A stretch of DNA of 12,596 bases from Frankiaceae bacterium (GTDB taxonomy: Bacteria > Actinomycetota > Actinomycetes > JAVEEB01), in assembly GCA_030840665.1 (NCBI GenBank), contig JAVEEB010000054.1, positions 1 through 12,596 on the forward strand, given 5' to 3'. Both the position numbers and the translations under genes were made by a program. Below the pieces are notes generated by a model. It saw only the letters and a list, made by a program, of their open reading frames with translations. It was not told the origin of the DNA and ran no database searches. Of this stretch, positions 6,048-12,596 are shown piece by piece. Each line of letters starts with the position of its first letter. The first letter of the stretch is position 1.

Positions 6048-6076
6048 ACAATACAGGGATTGAGAACCGTTATCAC
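6048..6076 (-). promoter_or_regulatory. Predicted promoter of zip–zur, giving near-leaderless mRNA
   Basis: On the minus strand, GTGATA (6076-6071, 4/6 to TTGACA) is 17 bp from TATTGT (6053-6048, fitting TAnnnT). The expected start point is about 6041, at or one base before the zip ATG. The -35 overlaps the Zur-like box, so bound Zur would exclude RNA polymerase. Confidence 0.5.
6061..6075. promoter_or_regulatory. Zur box-like operator
   Basis: TGAGAACCGTTATCA (TGATAACGGTTCTCA on the minus strand) is an interrupted palindrome fitting TGA-N-AA-N3-TT-N-TCA. That layout is typical of actinobacterial Zur sites (compare the TGAAAATCATTTTCA type). It overlaps the predicted zip -35 and lies 21 bp upstream of the zip ATG. 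The divergent small gene's promoter is 28 bp or more away, so control of that gene is less certain. Confidence 0.65.
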
Positions 6077-6102
6077 TATCGGCCTAACGACGACCACGCC
6101 CC

Positions 6103-6130
6103 GTGGACCCGACCACACCGGCGCTAGCCT
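6103..6130 (+). promoter_or_regulatory. Predicted promoter of the ABM-domain gene
   Basis: GTGGAC (6103-6108), a 16-bp spacer and TAGCCT (6125-6130) fit the actinobacterial housekeeping pattern TTGAC/TAgnnT. Transcription would begin near 6137, just before the AAAGGAG ribosome binding site. Confidence 0.45.
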
Positions 6131-6142
6131 GCTGCTCCACGC

Positions 6143-6149
6143 AAAGGAG
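6143..6149 (+). promoter_or_regulatory. Strong ribosome binding site of the ABM-domain gene
   Basis: AAAGGAG, 5 nt before ATG 6155, selects this codon over GTG 6149, which overlaps the site itself. Confidence 0.7.
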
Positions 6150-6154
6150 TGCCC

Positions 6155-6436
6155 ATGTACGCCGTCTTCCGGTTCGACGTACCCGCCGATGACGCGAGCT
6201 TCACGCAGGCGGCAGCGCCCGCCCTCGACGCGTTGCGGGCCTCCACCGGCTGCCTGTCGGCCGCACTCGTCCGGGCCGTCGAAGACCCTGCGCTGTGGTT
6301 GCTCATCGCCCAATGGGAGGGCGTCGGTGCCTACAGACGAGCTATGGGTTCGTACGACGTGAAGCTGTACGCACACCCGTTTCTCGTCCGCGCTCGCCCC
6401 GACGAATCGGCCTTCGAGGTCATCGAGCACCGCTGA
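6155..6436 (+). CDS. Small ABM (antibiotic biosynthesis monooxygenase)-like domain protein
   Basis: 93 aa, the length of one ferredoxin-like ABM domain. It starts with a beta strand (MYAVFRFDVP) and a helix (ALDALRAS). It continues with TGCLSAALVRAVEDPALWLLIAQW, the family's typical '..W..W' core, and VGAYRRAMGSYDVKLYAHPFL. The fold is shared by small monooxygenases, heme-degrading enzymes and many stress proteins, so substrate and even catalysis are unknown. Similar proteins occur, from memory, near glyS in other actinobacteria. It is divergent from zip (114 bp between starts), with its own promoter-like elements. It overlaps the convergent GNAT gene by 17 bp at the 3' end. Confidence 0.85.
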   Translation: MYAVFRFDVPADDASFTQAAAPALDALRASTGCLSAALVRAVEDPALWLLIAQWEGVGAYRRAMGSYDVKLYAHPFLVRARPDESAFEVIEHR

Positions 6437-7139
6437 CGATGGGCAGTAGGGCAAAGCCGAGCCGCTCGTAGATCGCGATCGCGTGCGTGTTGTTCCCTTC
6501 GTACCAAAGGCCGACGCGCGCGTGGTCGCGGAGCAGCTCGTCGGCTGTCCACCCGAGCAGCGCCTCGCCGAGGCCGCGCCCCCGGTGCGGGACAGCGACG
6601 GTGAGCGACGCCACGAAGCCGACGTCGGGTGACCCCGACGAGTCGACGATGCAGGCGATGAGTCGACCCGCGTCGTCGCGGACCCCCGCCCAGCGACGCG
6701 CCTTGGGCGAGGACGGTCGCGTGGACGCGTGGGGAAAGGCGGCGTCCAGCAGGGCATCGATCTCGTTGGCAGCAGATGCCGGCAGCCAAGCCGCGCCGGA
6801 GAACGGCGTCCCGAGTGCCCTGTCGCGCCATCCGAAGCCCCAGGGGGTGATGTCGGTGCTCAGTGTGGCGGCCGACGTGCGGGGCACCGCGATGTGTTCC
6901 TCGGCCGACGCGCGGGGGAGCGCCGGCACGAGACGGGCGACGTCCTCATCGGGGCCGAGGGTGATCCACGAGGGAGCGTCCCAGTAGTCGTAACGCAGCG
7001 CGACCGCCGCGCCGTCGGCGAACGCGCTGGACCCGCCCGGCACGCGGTAGGGCAGCGTGTGCGCGATCAAGGGGTGGTCGTTCGAGGCCGCGCGGACCTC
7101 CTCGTCGTCGATCAGTTCTCGCATCCCGCTATCGTCCAT
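6420..7139 (-). CDS. GNAT family N-acetyltransferase
   Basis: 239 aa. The C-terminal GNAT domain (about 115-239) has the acetyl-CoA pyrophosphate-binding loop HRGRGLG (185-191) after the beta-4 strand GFVASLTVAV. It also has the late-motif block EGNNTHAIAIYERLGF (214-229). The N-terminal half (about 1-110) carries no motif I can assign and probably forms a degenerate GNAT-like or substrate domain. The acceptor is unknown; small molecule or protein acetylation are both possible. ATG 7139 is the first Met outside the glyS start region. ATG 7124 (residue 6) is an equally plausible start, since neither has a clear Shine-Dalgarno sequence. It is divergent from glyS with 71 bp between starts. Confidence 0.88.
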   Translation of the reverse strand: MDDSGMRELIDDEEVRAASNDHPLIAHTLPYRVPGGSSAFADGAAVALRYDYWDAPSWITLGPDEDVARLVPALPRASAEEHIAVPRTSAATLSTDITPWGFGWRDRALGTPFSGAAWLPASAANEIDALLDAAFPHASTRPSSPKARRWAGVRDDAGRLIACIVDSSGSPDVGFVASLTVAVPHRGRGLGEALLGWTADELLRDHARVGLWYEGNNTHAIAIYERLGFALLPIVSGAR

Positions 7140-7210
7140 GAGCGAGCAAGGGCCAATCTCCGGCCCCTGCCGCGCACTCGCCGACCGCCAGCCGGATGGA
7201 GCAGCCTTCA

Positions 7211-8566
7211 ATGGCCGACCGCATGGACACCATCGTCAGCCTCAGCAAGCGACGGGGCTTCGTTTACCCGTCCAGCGAGGTGTACGGCGGCCTCCGCGCC
7301 TCCTGGGATTACGGCCCGCTCGGCGTCGAGTTGAAGAACAACGTCAAGCGGCAGTGGTGGCGCGCGATGGTGCAACAGCGCGACGACATCGTCGGCCTCG
7401 ACTCGTGCGTCATCCTCGCCCGCGAGGTGTGGGAGGCGTCGGGTCACGTCAACGCGTTCGTCGACCCGCTCGTCGAGTGCCAGAGCTGCCATAAGCGCTT
7501 CCGCCAGGACCACCTGGAGGAGGAGAAGGGCAAGGCGCTCGCCGACATCGCGTGCCCCAATTGCGGCAACAAGAACAGCTGGACCGAGCCGCGCATGTTC
7601 AACGGGCTGCTCCGCACGTTCCTCGGTGCGACGGAGGACGAGTCCGGCCTCGCATACCTGCGGCCCGAAACCGCACAGGGCATCTTCATCAACTTCCTCA
7701 ACGTGCAGCAGAGCTCGCGCAAGAAGCCGCCGTTCGGCATTGCCCAGCAGGGTAAGAGCTTTCGCAATGAAATCACTCCCGGCAACTTCATCTTCCGCAC
7801 GCGCGAGTTCGAGCAGATGGAGATGGAGTTCTTCGTCCCGCCGGGCAGCGACGAGGAATGGCACCAGTACTGGATCGACGAGCGGATGGCTTGGTACAAG
7901 GACCTGGGCCTCAACTCCGAGCGCCTGCGCATCTTCGAGCACCCGGCCGAAAAACTGAGCCACTACTCGAAGCGCACGGTCGACATCGAGTACAAGTTCG
8001 ACTTCACCGGCACCGAATGGGGCGAGCTCGAGGGCATCGCGAACCGCACCGACTTCGACCTCACGACGCACTCGAAGGCCAGCGGGTCCGACCTGTCGTA
8101 CTTCGATCAGGCCAGCGGCGAGCGCTACACGCCGTACGTCATCGAGCCGGCCGCCGGTGTCGACCGTTGCGTGCTGACGTTCATGCTGGACGCGTACGAC
8201 GAGGACGAAGCGCCCACCGGTCAGGGCGGCGTCGAGAAGCGCACCGTGATGCGCCTCGACCCGCGTCTCGCACCCGTCAAAGCCGCCGTGCTGCCGCTGT
8301 CGCGCAACGAGCGACTCTCTCCCGCAGCCAAGGATGTCGCGGCGACGCTGCGCAAGCGCTGGAACGTGGACTTCGACGACGCGGGCGCGATCGGCCGTCG
8401 CTACCGTCGCCAGGACGAGATCGGCACGCCGTTCTGCGTCACGATCGACTTCGACACCCTCGACGACCAGGCCGTGACGGTCCGCGACCGCGACACGATG
8501 AACCAGGAACGAGTCAGCCTCGACCGGCTCGACATGTACCTCGTGGAGCGACTGCCCGGCGTGTGA
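7211..8566 (+). CDS. glyS: Glycyl-tRNA synthetase, dimeric alpha2 type
   Basis: Charges tRNA-Gly with glycine using ATP. 451 aa, class II. The N-terminus [20 protein letters not shown] is followed by the [11 protein letters not shown] block. The zinc-type insertion is C90-x2-C93 and C115-x2-C118. Then come [12 protein letters not shown] (151-162) and motif 2, [20 protein letters not shown] (183-202). Motif 3 contains the invariant Arg in [11 protein letters not shown]. The C-terminal HGTP anticodon-binding domain covers about the last 100 residues. This is the single-chain form, not the alpha/beta tetramer. ATG 7211 has GGAG 9 nt upstream and gives the family-typical [16 protein letters not shown] start; the ATG at 7196 adds five residues and has a weaker site. 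I see no T-box leader in the short upstream gap. Confidence 0.97.
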   Translation: MADRMDTIVSLSKRRGFVYPSSEVYGGLRASWDYGPLGVELKNNVKRQWWRAMVQQRDDIVGLDSCVILAREVWEASGHVNAFVDPLVECQSCHKRFRQDHLEEEKGKALADIACPNCGNKNSWTEPRMFNGLLRTFLGATEDESGLAYLRPETAQGIFINFLNVQQSSRKKPPFGIAQQGKSFRNEITPGNFIFRTREFEQMEMEFFVPPGSDEEWHQYWIDERMAWYKDLGLNSERLRIFEHPAEKLSHYSKRTVDIEYKFDFTGTEWGELEGIANRTDFDLTTHSKASGSDLSYFDQASGERYTPYVIEPAAGVDRCVLTFMLDAYDEDEAPTGQGGVEKRTVMRLDPRLAPVKAAVLPLSRNERLSPAAKDVAATLRKRWNVDFDDAGAIGRRYRRQDEIGTPFCVTIDFDTLDDQAVTVRDRDTMNQERVSLDRLDMYLVERLPGV

Positions 8567-8594
8567 CCCACTGCCGGCGCACACGGGCAGCGGG
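8567..8594 (+). terminator. Imperfect hairpin after glyS, possible terminator
   Basis: Immediately after the glyS stop, CCC-A-CTGCC (8567-8575) can pair with GGCAG-C-GGG (8586-8594) around a 10-nt loop, with one A·C mismatch. There is no U-run, so it may only be a 3'-end stabilising hairpin. Confidence 0.3.
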
Positions 8595-8676
8595 TTCGTG
8601 CCGGGATTGCGACGGATAAGTCGTGCTGCCGCGGCGCAGCCTGCGATGCTCGTTCCAGAGAGGTCGGTGAGGCCGC

Positions 8677-9510
8677 ATGACGGACGAAGAAGCGATGCCG
8701 CTTTCCGGCCGCGTCGTCGGTGTCACAGCAGAGCGGCGCAAGGGCGAGCTGACCGCGTTGCTCGCCCGCGCCGGGGCGAGCGTCATCGAGGCCCCCGCCA
8801 TGCGACTGGTGCCGATCGAGGACGACACGGAAGCGCGCGCCGCCACCGAGGCGTGCCTCGCCGCACCGGTCGATTACGCGGTCGCGATGACCGGAGTGGG
8901 GTTCCGCGGCTGGCTCGCCGCCGCCGACACGTGGGGGCTGGGCGAGCACCTGCGCGGCACCCTGGCCGACGCCGAGATCCTCGCTCGCGGTCCGAAAGCG
9001 CGTGGGGCCATTCGGGGGGCGGGTTTGGCGGAGTCGTGGCACGCGAAGTCCGAGGCCTCCGACGAGGTGCTCGCCCACCTGCTGACCCTGCCGCTGGCCG
9101 GTCGGCGCGTCGCCGTGCAGCTCCACGGCGAGCCTCTGCCCGACTTTGTACGACCGTTGCGCGCGGCGGGCGCCGACGTCATCGAGGTGCCGCTCTACCG
9201 ATGGGAGCCGCCGGTCGACGTGGCGCCGGTGCGCGAGCTGATCGCGGCACTCGTCAACGGCGGAGTGTCGGCCGTCGCGTTCACCAGCGGACCACAGGTC
9301 CATGTCCTCTTCGACCTGGCGCGCGAAAGCGGGCACCTGCCGGAGGTCATCGACGCGTTGCGGCACAGCGTCCTGCCCGCGGTCATCGGTCCCGTGTGCG
9401 CGAGGCCGCTGCAGGCGGTCGGCATCGAGGCGGTCTGGCCGGAACGCTTCCGGCTGGCGGACTTGGCCCGGCTCGTCATCGACGAACTCAGCGTGCCGTC
9501 ACCGGCCTGA
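8677..9510 (+). CDS. HemD-like (uroporphyrinogen-III synthase fold) protein
   Basis: 277 aa. It has the two-lobed HemD fold pattern: PLSGRVVGVTAERRKGELTALL at the N-terminus, TGVGFRGWLAAA (72-83), ARGPKARGAIRGAGL (103-117), and VAFTSGPQVHVLFDL (200-214). The closing GPVCARPLQAVGIEAVWPE is at 238-256. HemD closes hydroxymethylbilane to uroporphyrinogen III in heme and corrin synthesis. The closest remembered relative is M. tuberculosis Rv0260c, where this domain is followed by a DNA-binding winged helix; here the protein ends without one. No other tetrapyrrole gene is nearby, so a regulatory or accessory role is as likely as the main HemD. GGTGAGG (8666-8672) is 4 nt before ATG. It is convergent with the esterase gene, 2 bp apart. 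Confidence 0.85.
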   Translation: MTDEEAMPLSGRVVGVTAERRKGELTALLARAGASVIEAPAMRLVPIEDDTEARAATEACLAAPVDYAVAMTGVGFRGWLAAADTWGLGEHLRGTLADAEILARGPKARGAIRGAGLAESWHAKSEASDEVLAHLLTLPLAGRRVAVQLHGEPLPDFVRPLRAAGADVIEVPLYRWEPPVDVAPVRELIAALVNGGVSAVAFTSGPQVHVLFDLARESGHLPEVIDALRHSVLPAVIGPVCARPLQAVGIEAVWPERFRLADLARLVIDELSVPSPA

Positions 9511-9517
9511 CGTCAGG
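9506..9517. repeat. 12-bp palindrome holding both convergent stop codons
   Basis: CCTGACGTCAGG is a perfect palindrome. The TGA on each strand is the stop of the HemD-like gene (plus) and of the esterase gene (minus). It is too short to be an intrinsic terminator by itself. Confidence 0.85.
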
Positions 9518-10376
9518 TCGCGAAGTGTTGCCCCAGGAAGCGCACCTGATCGGGCGCAACGGCTCGCCAGAAGCCGTCGTCGTGGCAGCCCGGCGAGATC
9601 CCTCCCACCGCCGTGGGCAAGAGGGGCTGCAGCTGTTGCACCACGCCGCGGAACGGATCCAGGTCACCGCAGTCGAAGCGCACCGGCGTGTCCCGCAGCA
9701 GCGCGACGTGTCCGGCGACGTCGTGCGCCTTCCAATCCGCTTCGTCGTCGAAGGTGTCGGCGTGGGCACTCCTCGCCTCGGCATACGTCCACCAGAACGC
9801 GGGGCTCGCCGCCACCACCCCACCGAACATTTCCGGTGCGGTCTCGGCCGCGAGCAGCGCCCCGTACCCACCCATGGACCAACCGAGGACGGCGGTCGAC
9901 GTACGCGCCCCGCCCAGTCCCCGGTCGCGTAGCAGCGGCACGAACTCGTCGAGGACCATCGTCAGCGGGTCGGCCCCGGTCGCGCGGCGGTGCCAGTACG
10001 TCGAGTCGCCCCCGTCCACAGCGGCAACCGCGAACGGCGCGACCTGCCCGCGGGCCACTGCCTCGGCCACGAACTCGGCGAAGCCCATCGAGATCACCGC
10101 GTCCGCCGACCCGCCGCGCCCGTGGAGCGCGACGACGACCGGCATGGGACCGGTGTGCCCAGGGGGCGTGGCGATCGCATACCGCACGTTGCCGCCAACG
10201 GCGCGCGACGCCAGGACGCCGCGGCTGACGACGCTGCCGGCCGCCGGGGCGCCAACACCCCGGCAACCGCCCAACAGCCGAGGCAGCACTGCCGGGTGGG
10301 CGTCGTTGAGCGCCCAGCCGCCGCCCAGCGCGGCCGCCGTCCCACCGAGGAGCAGTGATCGTCGGCTGATGTGCAC
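9513..10376 (-). CDS. Tat-exported alpha/beta-hydrolase, putative esterase
   Basis: 287 aa from GTG 10376. The N-terminus (V)HISRRSLLLGGTAAALGGG has a twin-arginine signal (S-R5-R6-S-L-L-L), so a folded protein is probably exported. The mature part is a serine hydrolase. It has an oxyanion-side VALHGRGGSA (82-91), nucleophile elbow GWSMGGYGA with Ser167, an acid within FDCGDLDPF (Asp238 or Asp240) and His265 in SPGCHDDGFW. The layout is that of the esterase-D/antigen-85-like family; substrate is unknown. C38 in LLGGC lies too far past the hydrophobic core for a convincing lipobox. The ribosome binding site at 10381-10386 fixes this start; an upstream in-frame ATG at 10460 would overlap the ppk2 start region. 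It is divergent from ppk2. Confidence 0.88.
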   Translation of the reverse strand: MHISRRSLLLGGTAAALGGGWALNDAHPAVLPRLLGGCRGVGAPAAGSVVSRGVLASRAVGGNVRYAIATPPGHTGPMPVVVALHGRGGSADAVISMGFAEFVAEAVARGQVAPFAVAAVDGGDSTYWHRRATGADPLTMVLDEFVPLLRDRGLGGARTSTAVLGWSMGGYGALLAAETAPEMFGGVVAASPAFWWTYAEARSAHADTFDDEADWKAHDVAGHVALLRDTPVRFDCGDLDPFRGVVQQLQPLLPTAVGGISPGCHDDGFWRAVAPDQVRFLGQHFAT

Positions 10377-10380
10377 GTGT

Positions 10381-10386
10381 CTCCTC
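10381..10386 (-). promoter_or_regulatory. Ribosome binding site deciding the esterase start
   Basis: GAGGAG on the minus strand, 4 nt before GTG 10376. It places the start directly before the twin-arginine motif. Confidence 0.7.
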
Positions 10387-10400
10387 GTGATCGTCTGGCA

Positions 10401-10428
10401 GTGACACGAGCGAGCGTCCATCGAGGAT
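10401..10428 (+). promoter_or_regulatory. Candidate promoter of ppk2
   Basis: GTGACA (10401-10406), a 16-bp spacer and GAGGAT (10423-10428) would start a transcript near 10435, about 24 nt before ATG 10459. The -10 is only a partial match. Confidence 0.3.
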
Positions 10429-10458
10429 GCAAAGGGGAAGTTGGGGGAGAATTGCTCC

Positions 10459-11478
10459 ATGGAAGCCGCTATCCCCGACCCCGGCGCCGATTACGTCGCC
10501 CCGGACGACCACGTCGACGCGATCCAGCGCGTGCTCGCCAGCGACAAGGAGGCGGGCGAGCCCTCGCAGGCGACCATCCCCCATGCCCTCTCGCATTACA
10601 TCCTCGATGGCGACAACGAAGACCTCGACGACCCGCTTCTCGTCGGCGCGGATGGCCGGCCTCTCGACACGTGGCGCGAGGGCTACCCGTACGCGCACCG
10701 GATGACCCGGTCCGAGTACGAGCGCGAGAAGCGGCTTCTCCAGATCGAATTGCTCAAGCTCCAGAGCTGGGTCCGCGACACCGGGCAGCGGCTCGTCCTC
10801 GTCTTCGAGGGCAGGGACGCGGCCGGGAAAGGCGGCACCATCAAACGCTTCATGGAACACCTCAACCCACGTGGCGCGACCGTGGTCGCGCTGGAGAAGC
10901 CGTCGGATCGCGAGCGCCGGCAATGGTTTTTCCAGCGCTACATCCAGCACCTGCCCGCAGCCGGGGAGATCGTCATGTTCGACCGGTCCTGGTACAACCG
11001 GGCGGGCGTCGAACGCGTCATGGGATTTTGTACGGATGCCGACTACGAAGCGTTCTTGCGGCAGGCGCCGATGCTCGAACGCATGCTGGTCGAAGACGGC
11101 ATTTCCCTCGTGAAGCTGTGGTTCTCCGTGTCGCGCAACGAGCAGGCGACGCGTTTCACGATCCGCCGCATCGACCCCGTGCGCCGGTGGAAGCTGAGCC
11201 CCATGGACGTCGCGTCCCTCGACAAGTGGGAGGAATACACGGACGCGAAGGAAGCCATGTTCTTCTACACGGACATGCCCTATGCGCCATGGATCGTGAT
11301 CAAGAGCAACGACAAGAAGCGGGCACGCATCGAAGCGATGCGGCACGTGCTGAGCTTGTACGACTACGAGGGAAAGGCGCACGCCGTCGTCGGCCGGCCG
11401 GACCGTCTCATCGTCGGCCGCGGTCGTGAGGTCTTCGAGCAAGGTGAGCGGCCCGACCGCGCGTTCCCGCCGCTGTAG
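10459..11478 (+). CDS. ppk2: Polyphosphate kinase 2, class I
   Basis: Transfers phosphate between polyphosphate and nucleoside diphosphates (ADP/GDP), so it links polyphosphate stores to NTP pools. 339 aa: an N-terminal extension of about 75 residues, then the PPK2 domain, starting around WREGYPYAHRMTRSEYEREK. Walker A is GRDAAGKGG (118-126). Walker B and its extension are VMFDRSWYNRAGVERVMGF (172-190, Asp175). The lid region is at about 225-245 (SRNEQATRFTIRRIDPVRRW), followed by SPMDVASLDKWEEY. A single domain with this order is the class I type; in vitro direction (NTP-forming or polyP-forming) cannot be deduced. GGGGGAG (10443-10449) is 9 nt before ATG 10459. It is divergent from the esterase gene by 82 bp and transcribed alone. 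Confidence 0.95.
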   Translation: MEAAIPDPGADYVAPDDHVDAIQRVLASDKEAGEPSQATIPHALSHYILDGDNEDLDDPLLVGADGRPLDTWREGYPYAHRMTRSEYEREKRLLQIELLKLQSWVRDTGQRLVLVFEGRDAAGKGGTIKRFMEHLNPRGATVVALEKPSDRERRQWFFQRYIQHLPAAGEIVMFDRSWYNRAGVERVMGFCTDADYEAFLRQAPMLERMLVEDGISLVKLWFSVSRNEQATRFTIRRIDPVRRWKLSPMDVASLDKWEEYTDAKEAMFFYTDMPYAPWIVIKSNDKKRARIEAMRHVLSLYDYEGKAHAVVGRPDRLIVGRGREVFEQGERPDRAFPPL

Positions 11479-11565
11479 CGAGCAAGTCACAGGGGCGTCG
11501 ACTCAACTTTCCGCGCCGTCCGCCGACAGGAACGGGATGACCCGGACCACCTGGGCGTGATTGGC

Positions 11566-11572
11566 GAGGGAG
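11566..11572 (+). promoter_or_regulatory. Ribosome binding site deciding the LamG protein start
   Basis: GAGGGAG, 5 nt before GTG 11578. It favours this codon over the in-frame GTG at 11557, which lacks a site and would add seven acidic residues before the signal peptide. Confidence 0.6.
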
Positions 11573-11577
11573 ACGAG

Positions 11578-12596
11578 GTGCCGGGACCGATACGCCGTGC
11601 CGCCGTCGCTCTCGCGCTGGTGGTCGCCGTTGTGGGGTCCCAGGCGCTCTTCGTCCATGGGGTCGGCGCCGGCTTCATCGCGATCATCACCGGAAACGCG
11701 AGCAACTGGACGGCGGCCGCGACCTTCCCTTCGTACGCGAGCACCGTCCTCGCCGGCTCACCGACCAGCGTCTACAGCGCCGACGATGCCGTCAGCACCG
11801 CGGCCAGCAGTTCCGCGACCGACTCGTCGGGCAACGCTCGCACCGGCACGTACGACGGCCCCACGAGCGGTCCCAGCCAGTGGTGGCGCTTCGACCAGGG
11901 CAGCGGGACGACGGTCTACGACCAGTCCGGCGGCGGCTTCAAGGGGACGCTCAGCAGCGGCGTGTCGTGGGCGGCCGGTAAGTACGGCTCGGGGGTCAAC
12001 TTCCCCTCCGTGAACCTGGCGACCAACTACGTGACCTCGACCCAGCTGCCGATCCGCACCAGCCAGAGCTTCAGCGTCGCGGCGTGGGTGAACGTGGCGG
12101 ACACGGCGGGGGTGCGCACCGCCGTCAGTGCCGGCACGACCGGATCCTTCAGCGGCTTCTACCTCAAGTACGACGCCGGCCAGTGGCGGTTCTCGATGCC
12201 GTTCACCGCCAGCACTGCGAACGGATCGATGGACCAGATCGGCGCGGCTGCGGGCAGCCCGGCCGGCCAGTGGGTGCACCTCGTCGGGGTGTACAACGCG
12301 TCGACGTACCTGATGACTTTGTACGTCAACGGCGTGTCGGTGGCCACCGGAACGCGCTCGACGGGCACCGGCGCGACCAACTGGGACGCAACGGGCGGCC
12401 TCACGCTCGGGCAGTCGCGCTATGGCTTCAGCAACCCGGGCATCGCGGCCGACCCCTGGTTCGGAATGATCGATGACGTGCGGTTGTACAACCGGGCGGT
12501 TTCGGCCTCCGAGGTCTCCACGATCTACGCCGGCACCGACACGCCGCCGGTCGCGGACTGGCGTTTCGACGACGGCGACGACGGCAACATGGCGAC
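11578..12596 (+). CDS. Secreted LamG-domain surface protein, 5' part (runs off window)
   Basis: The first 339 residues of a longer protein. A signal peptide is at about 1-32 (basic PIRRA, then AVALALVVAVVGSQALF). After it comes FIAIITGNASNWTAAATFPSYASTVLA. Such an 'F...TGN..N.W.AATF' stretch after a short signal recalls, from memory, SipW-dependent, TasA/camelysin-like exported proteins of actinobacteria. A complete concanavalin A-like LamG domain spans about 100-318: QWWRFDQGSG, SFSVAAWVNV (165-174), GQWVHLVGVYN (230-240), LYVNG and the closing FGMIDDVRLYNRAVSASEVSTIYAG. A second unit begins at 325 (VADWRFDDG). LamG domains bind carbohydrate or protein ligands, which suggests adhesion or matrix function. 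The GTG start is set by the ribosome binding site at 11566-11572. Confidence 0.85.
   Translation, partial: MPGPIRRAAVALALVVAVVGSQALFVHGVGAGFIAIITGNASNWTAAATFPSYASTVLAGSPTSVYSADDAVSTAASSSATDSSGNARTGTYDGPTSGPSQWWRFDQGSGTTVYDQSGGGFKGTLSSGVSWAAGKYGSGVNFPSVNLATNYVTSTQLPIRTSQSFSVAAWVNVADTAGVRTAVSAGTTGSFSGFYLKYDAGQWRFSMPFTASTANGSMDQIGAAAGSPAGQWVHLVGVYNASTYLMTLYVNGVSVATGTRSTGTGATNWDATGGLTLGQSRYGFSNPGIAADPWFGMIDDVRLYNRAVSASEVSTIYAGTDTPPVADWRFDDGDDGNMA

Noticed and set aside
7140..7210. Possible T-box or other riboswitch leader before glyS.
   Set aside because: The gap is only 71 bp and shows no T-box motif (no TGGN bulge or specifier stem); it is shared with the divergent GNAT gene.
7208..8584. 458-codon minus-strand open frame opposite glyS.
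   Set aside because: Complete antisense of a certain glycyl-tRNA synthetase gene; composition is that of a shadow frame.
9664..11490. 608-codon minus-strand open frame across ppk2 and the esterase gene.
   Set aside because: It is antisense to ppk2 and out of frame with the esterase; no motif and no plausible start.

Overview
The window is chromosomal DNA of a high-GC Gram-positive bacterium (Actinomycetota). The evidence is near-saturated G/C at third codon positions, frequent GTG starts, actinobacterial forms of Era, RecO, UppS, Zur and GlyRS, a Tat-type signal, and short 5' leaders. The backbone order era – recO – uppS – zur – glyS matches, from memory, the Mycobacterium tuberculosis block Rv2364c–Rv2357c. 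Here the amidase between era and recO and the smtB gene beside zur are replaced by other genes. I cannot resolve order or genus.

Layout: (1) 1-597, the 3' two thirds of era. (2) 598-892, a compact unit with two palindromic operator candidates, one a perfect TGTGA-N6-TCACA CRP/GlxR-type site, then a promoter-like -10 and an unrecognised 43-aa gene whose last 19 bp are tandemly duplicated. (3) 893-1702 (minus), a coiled-coil protein of unknown function. (4) 1813-3326 (plus), recO and uppS, translationally coupled. (5) 6040-3334 (minus), a co-directional cluster of ZIP metal transporter, zur, a protein with a duplicated Cys/His module, and a zinc-ribbon membrane protein. A Zur-box-like palindrome lies in the zip promoter. 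(6) 6155-6436 (plus), a small ABM-domain protein; 7139-6420 (minus), a GNAT acetyltransferase; 7211-8566 (plus), glycyl-tRNA synthetase. (7) 8677-9510 (plus), a HemD-like protein, convergent with a Tat-exported serine esterase (10376-9513, minus). (8) 10459-11478 (plus), a class I polyphosphate kinase 2. (9) 11578-end (plus), the start of a secreted LamG-domain surface protein.

Functionally, the left part is housekeeping: ribosome assembly, recombination, polyprenyl carrier synthesis and glycine charging. The regulated core is the zinc block: Zur probably represses its own gene and the ZIP importer through the box at 6061-6075. The two following genes both carry Cys-based metal-ligand motifs and are the best candidates for an undescribed zinc-linked function. 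The second point of interest is the apparently CRP-controlled micro-gene at 733-864. I found no mobile element, CRISPR array, rRNA or tRNA, and no gene-free stretch longer than 300 bases.
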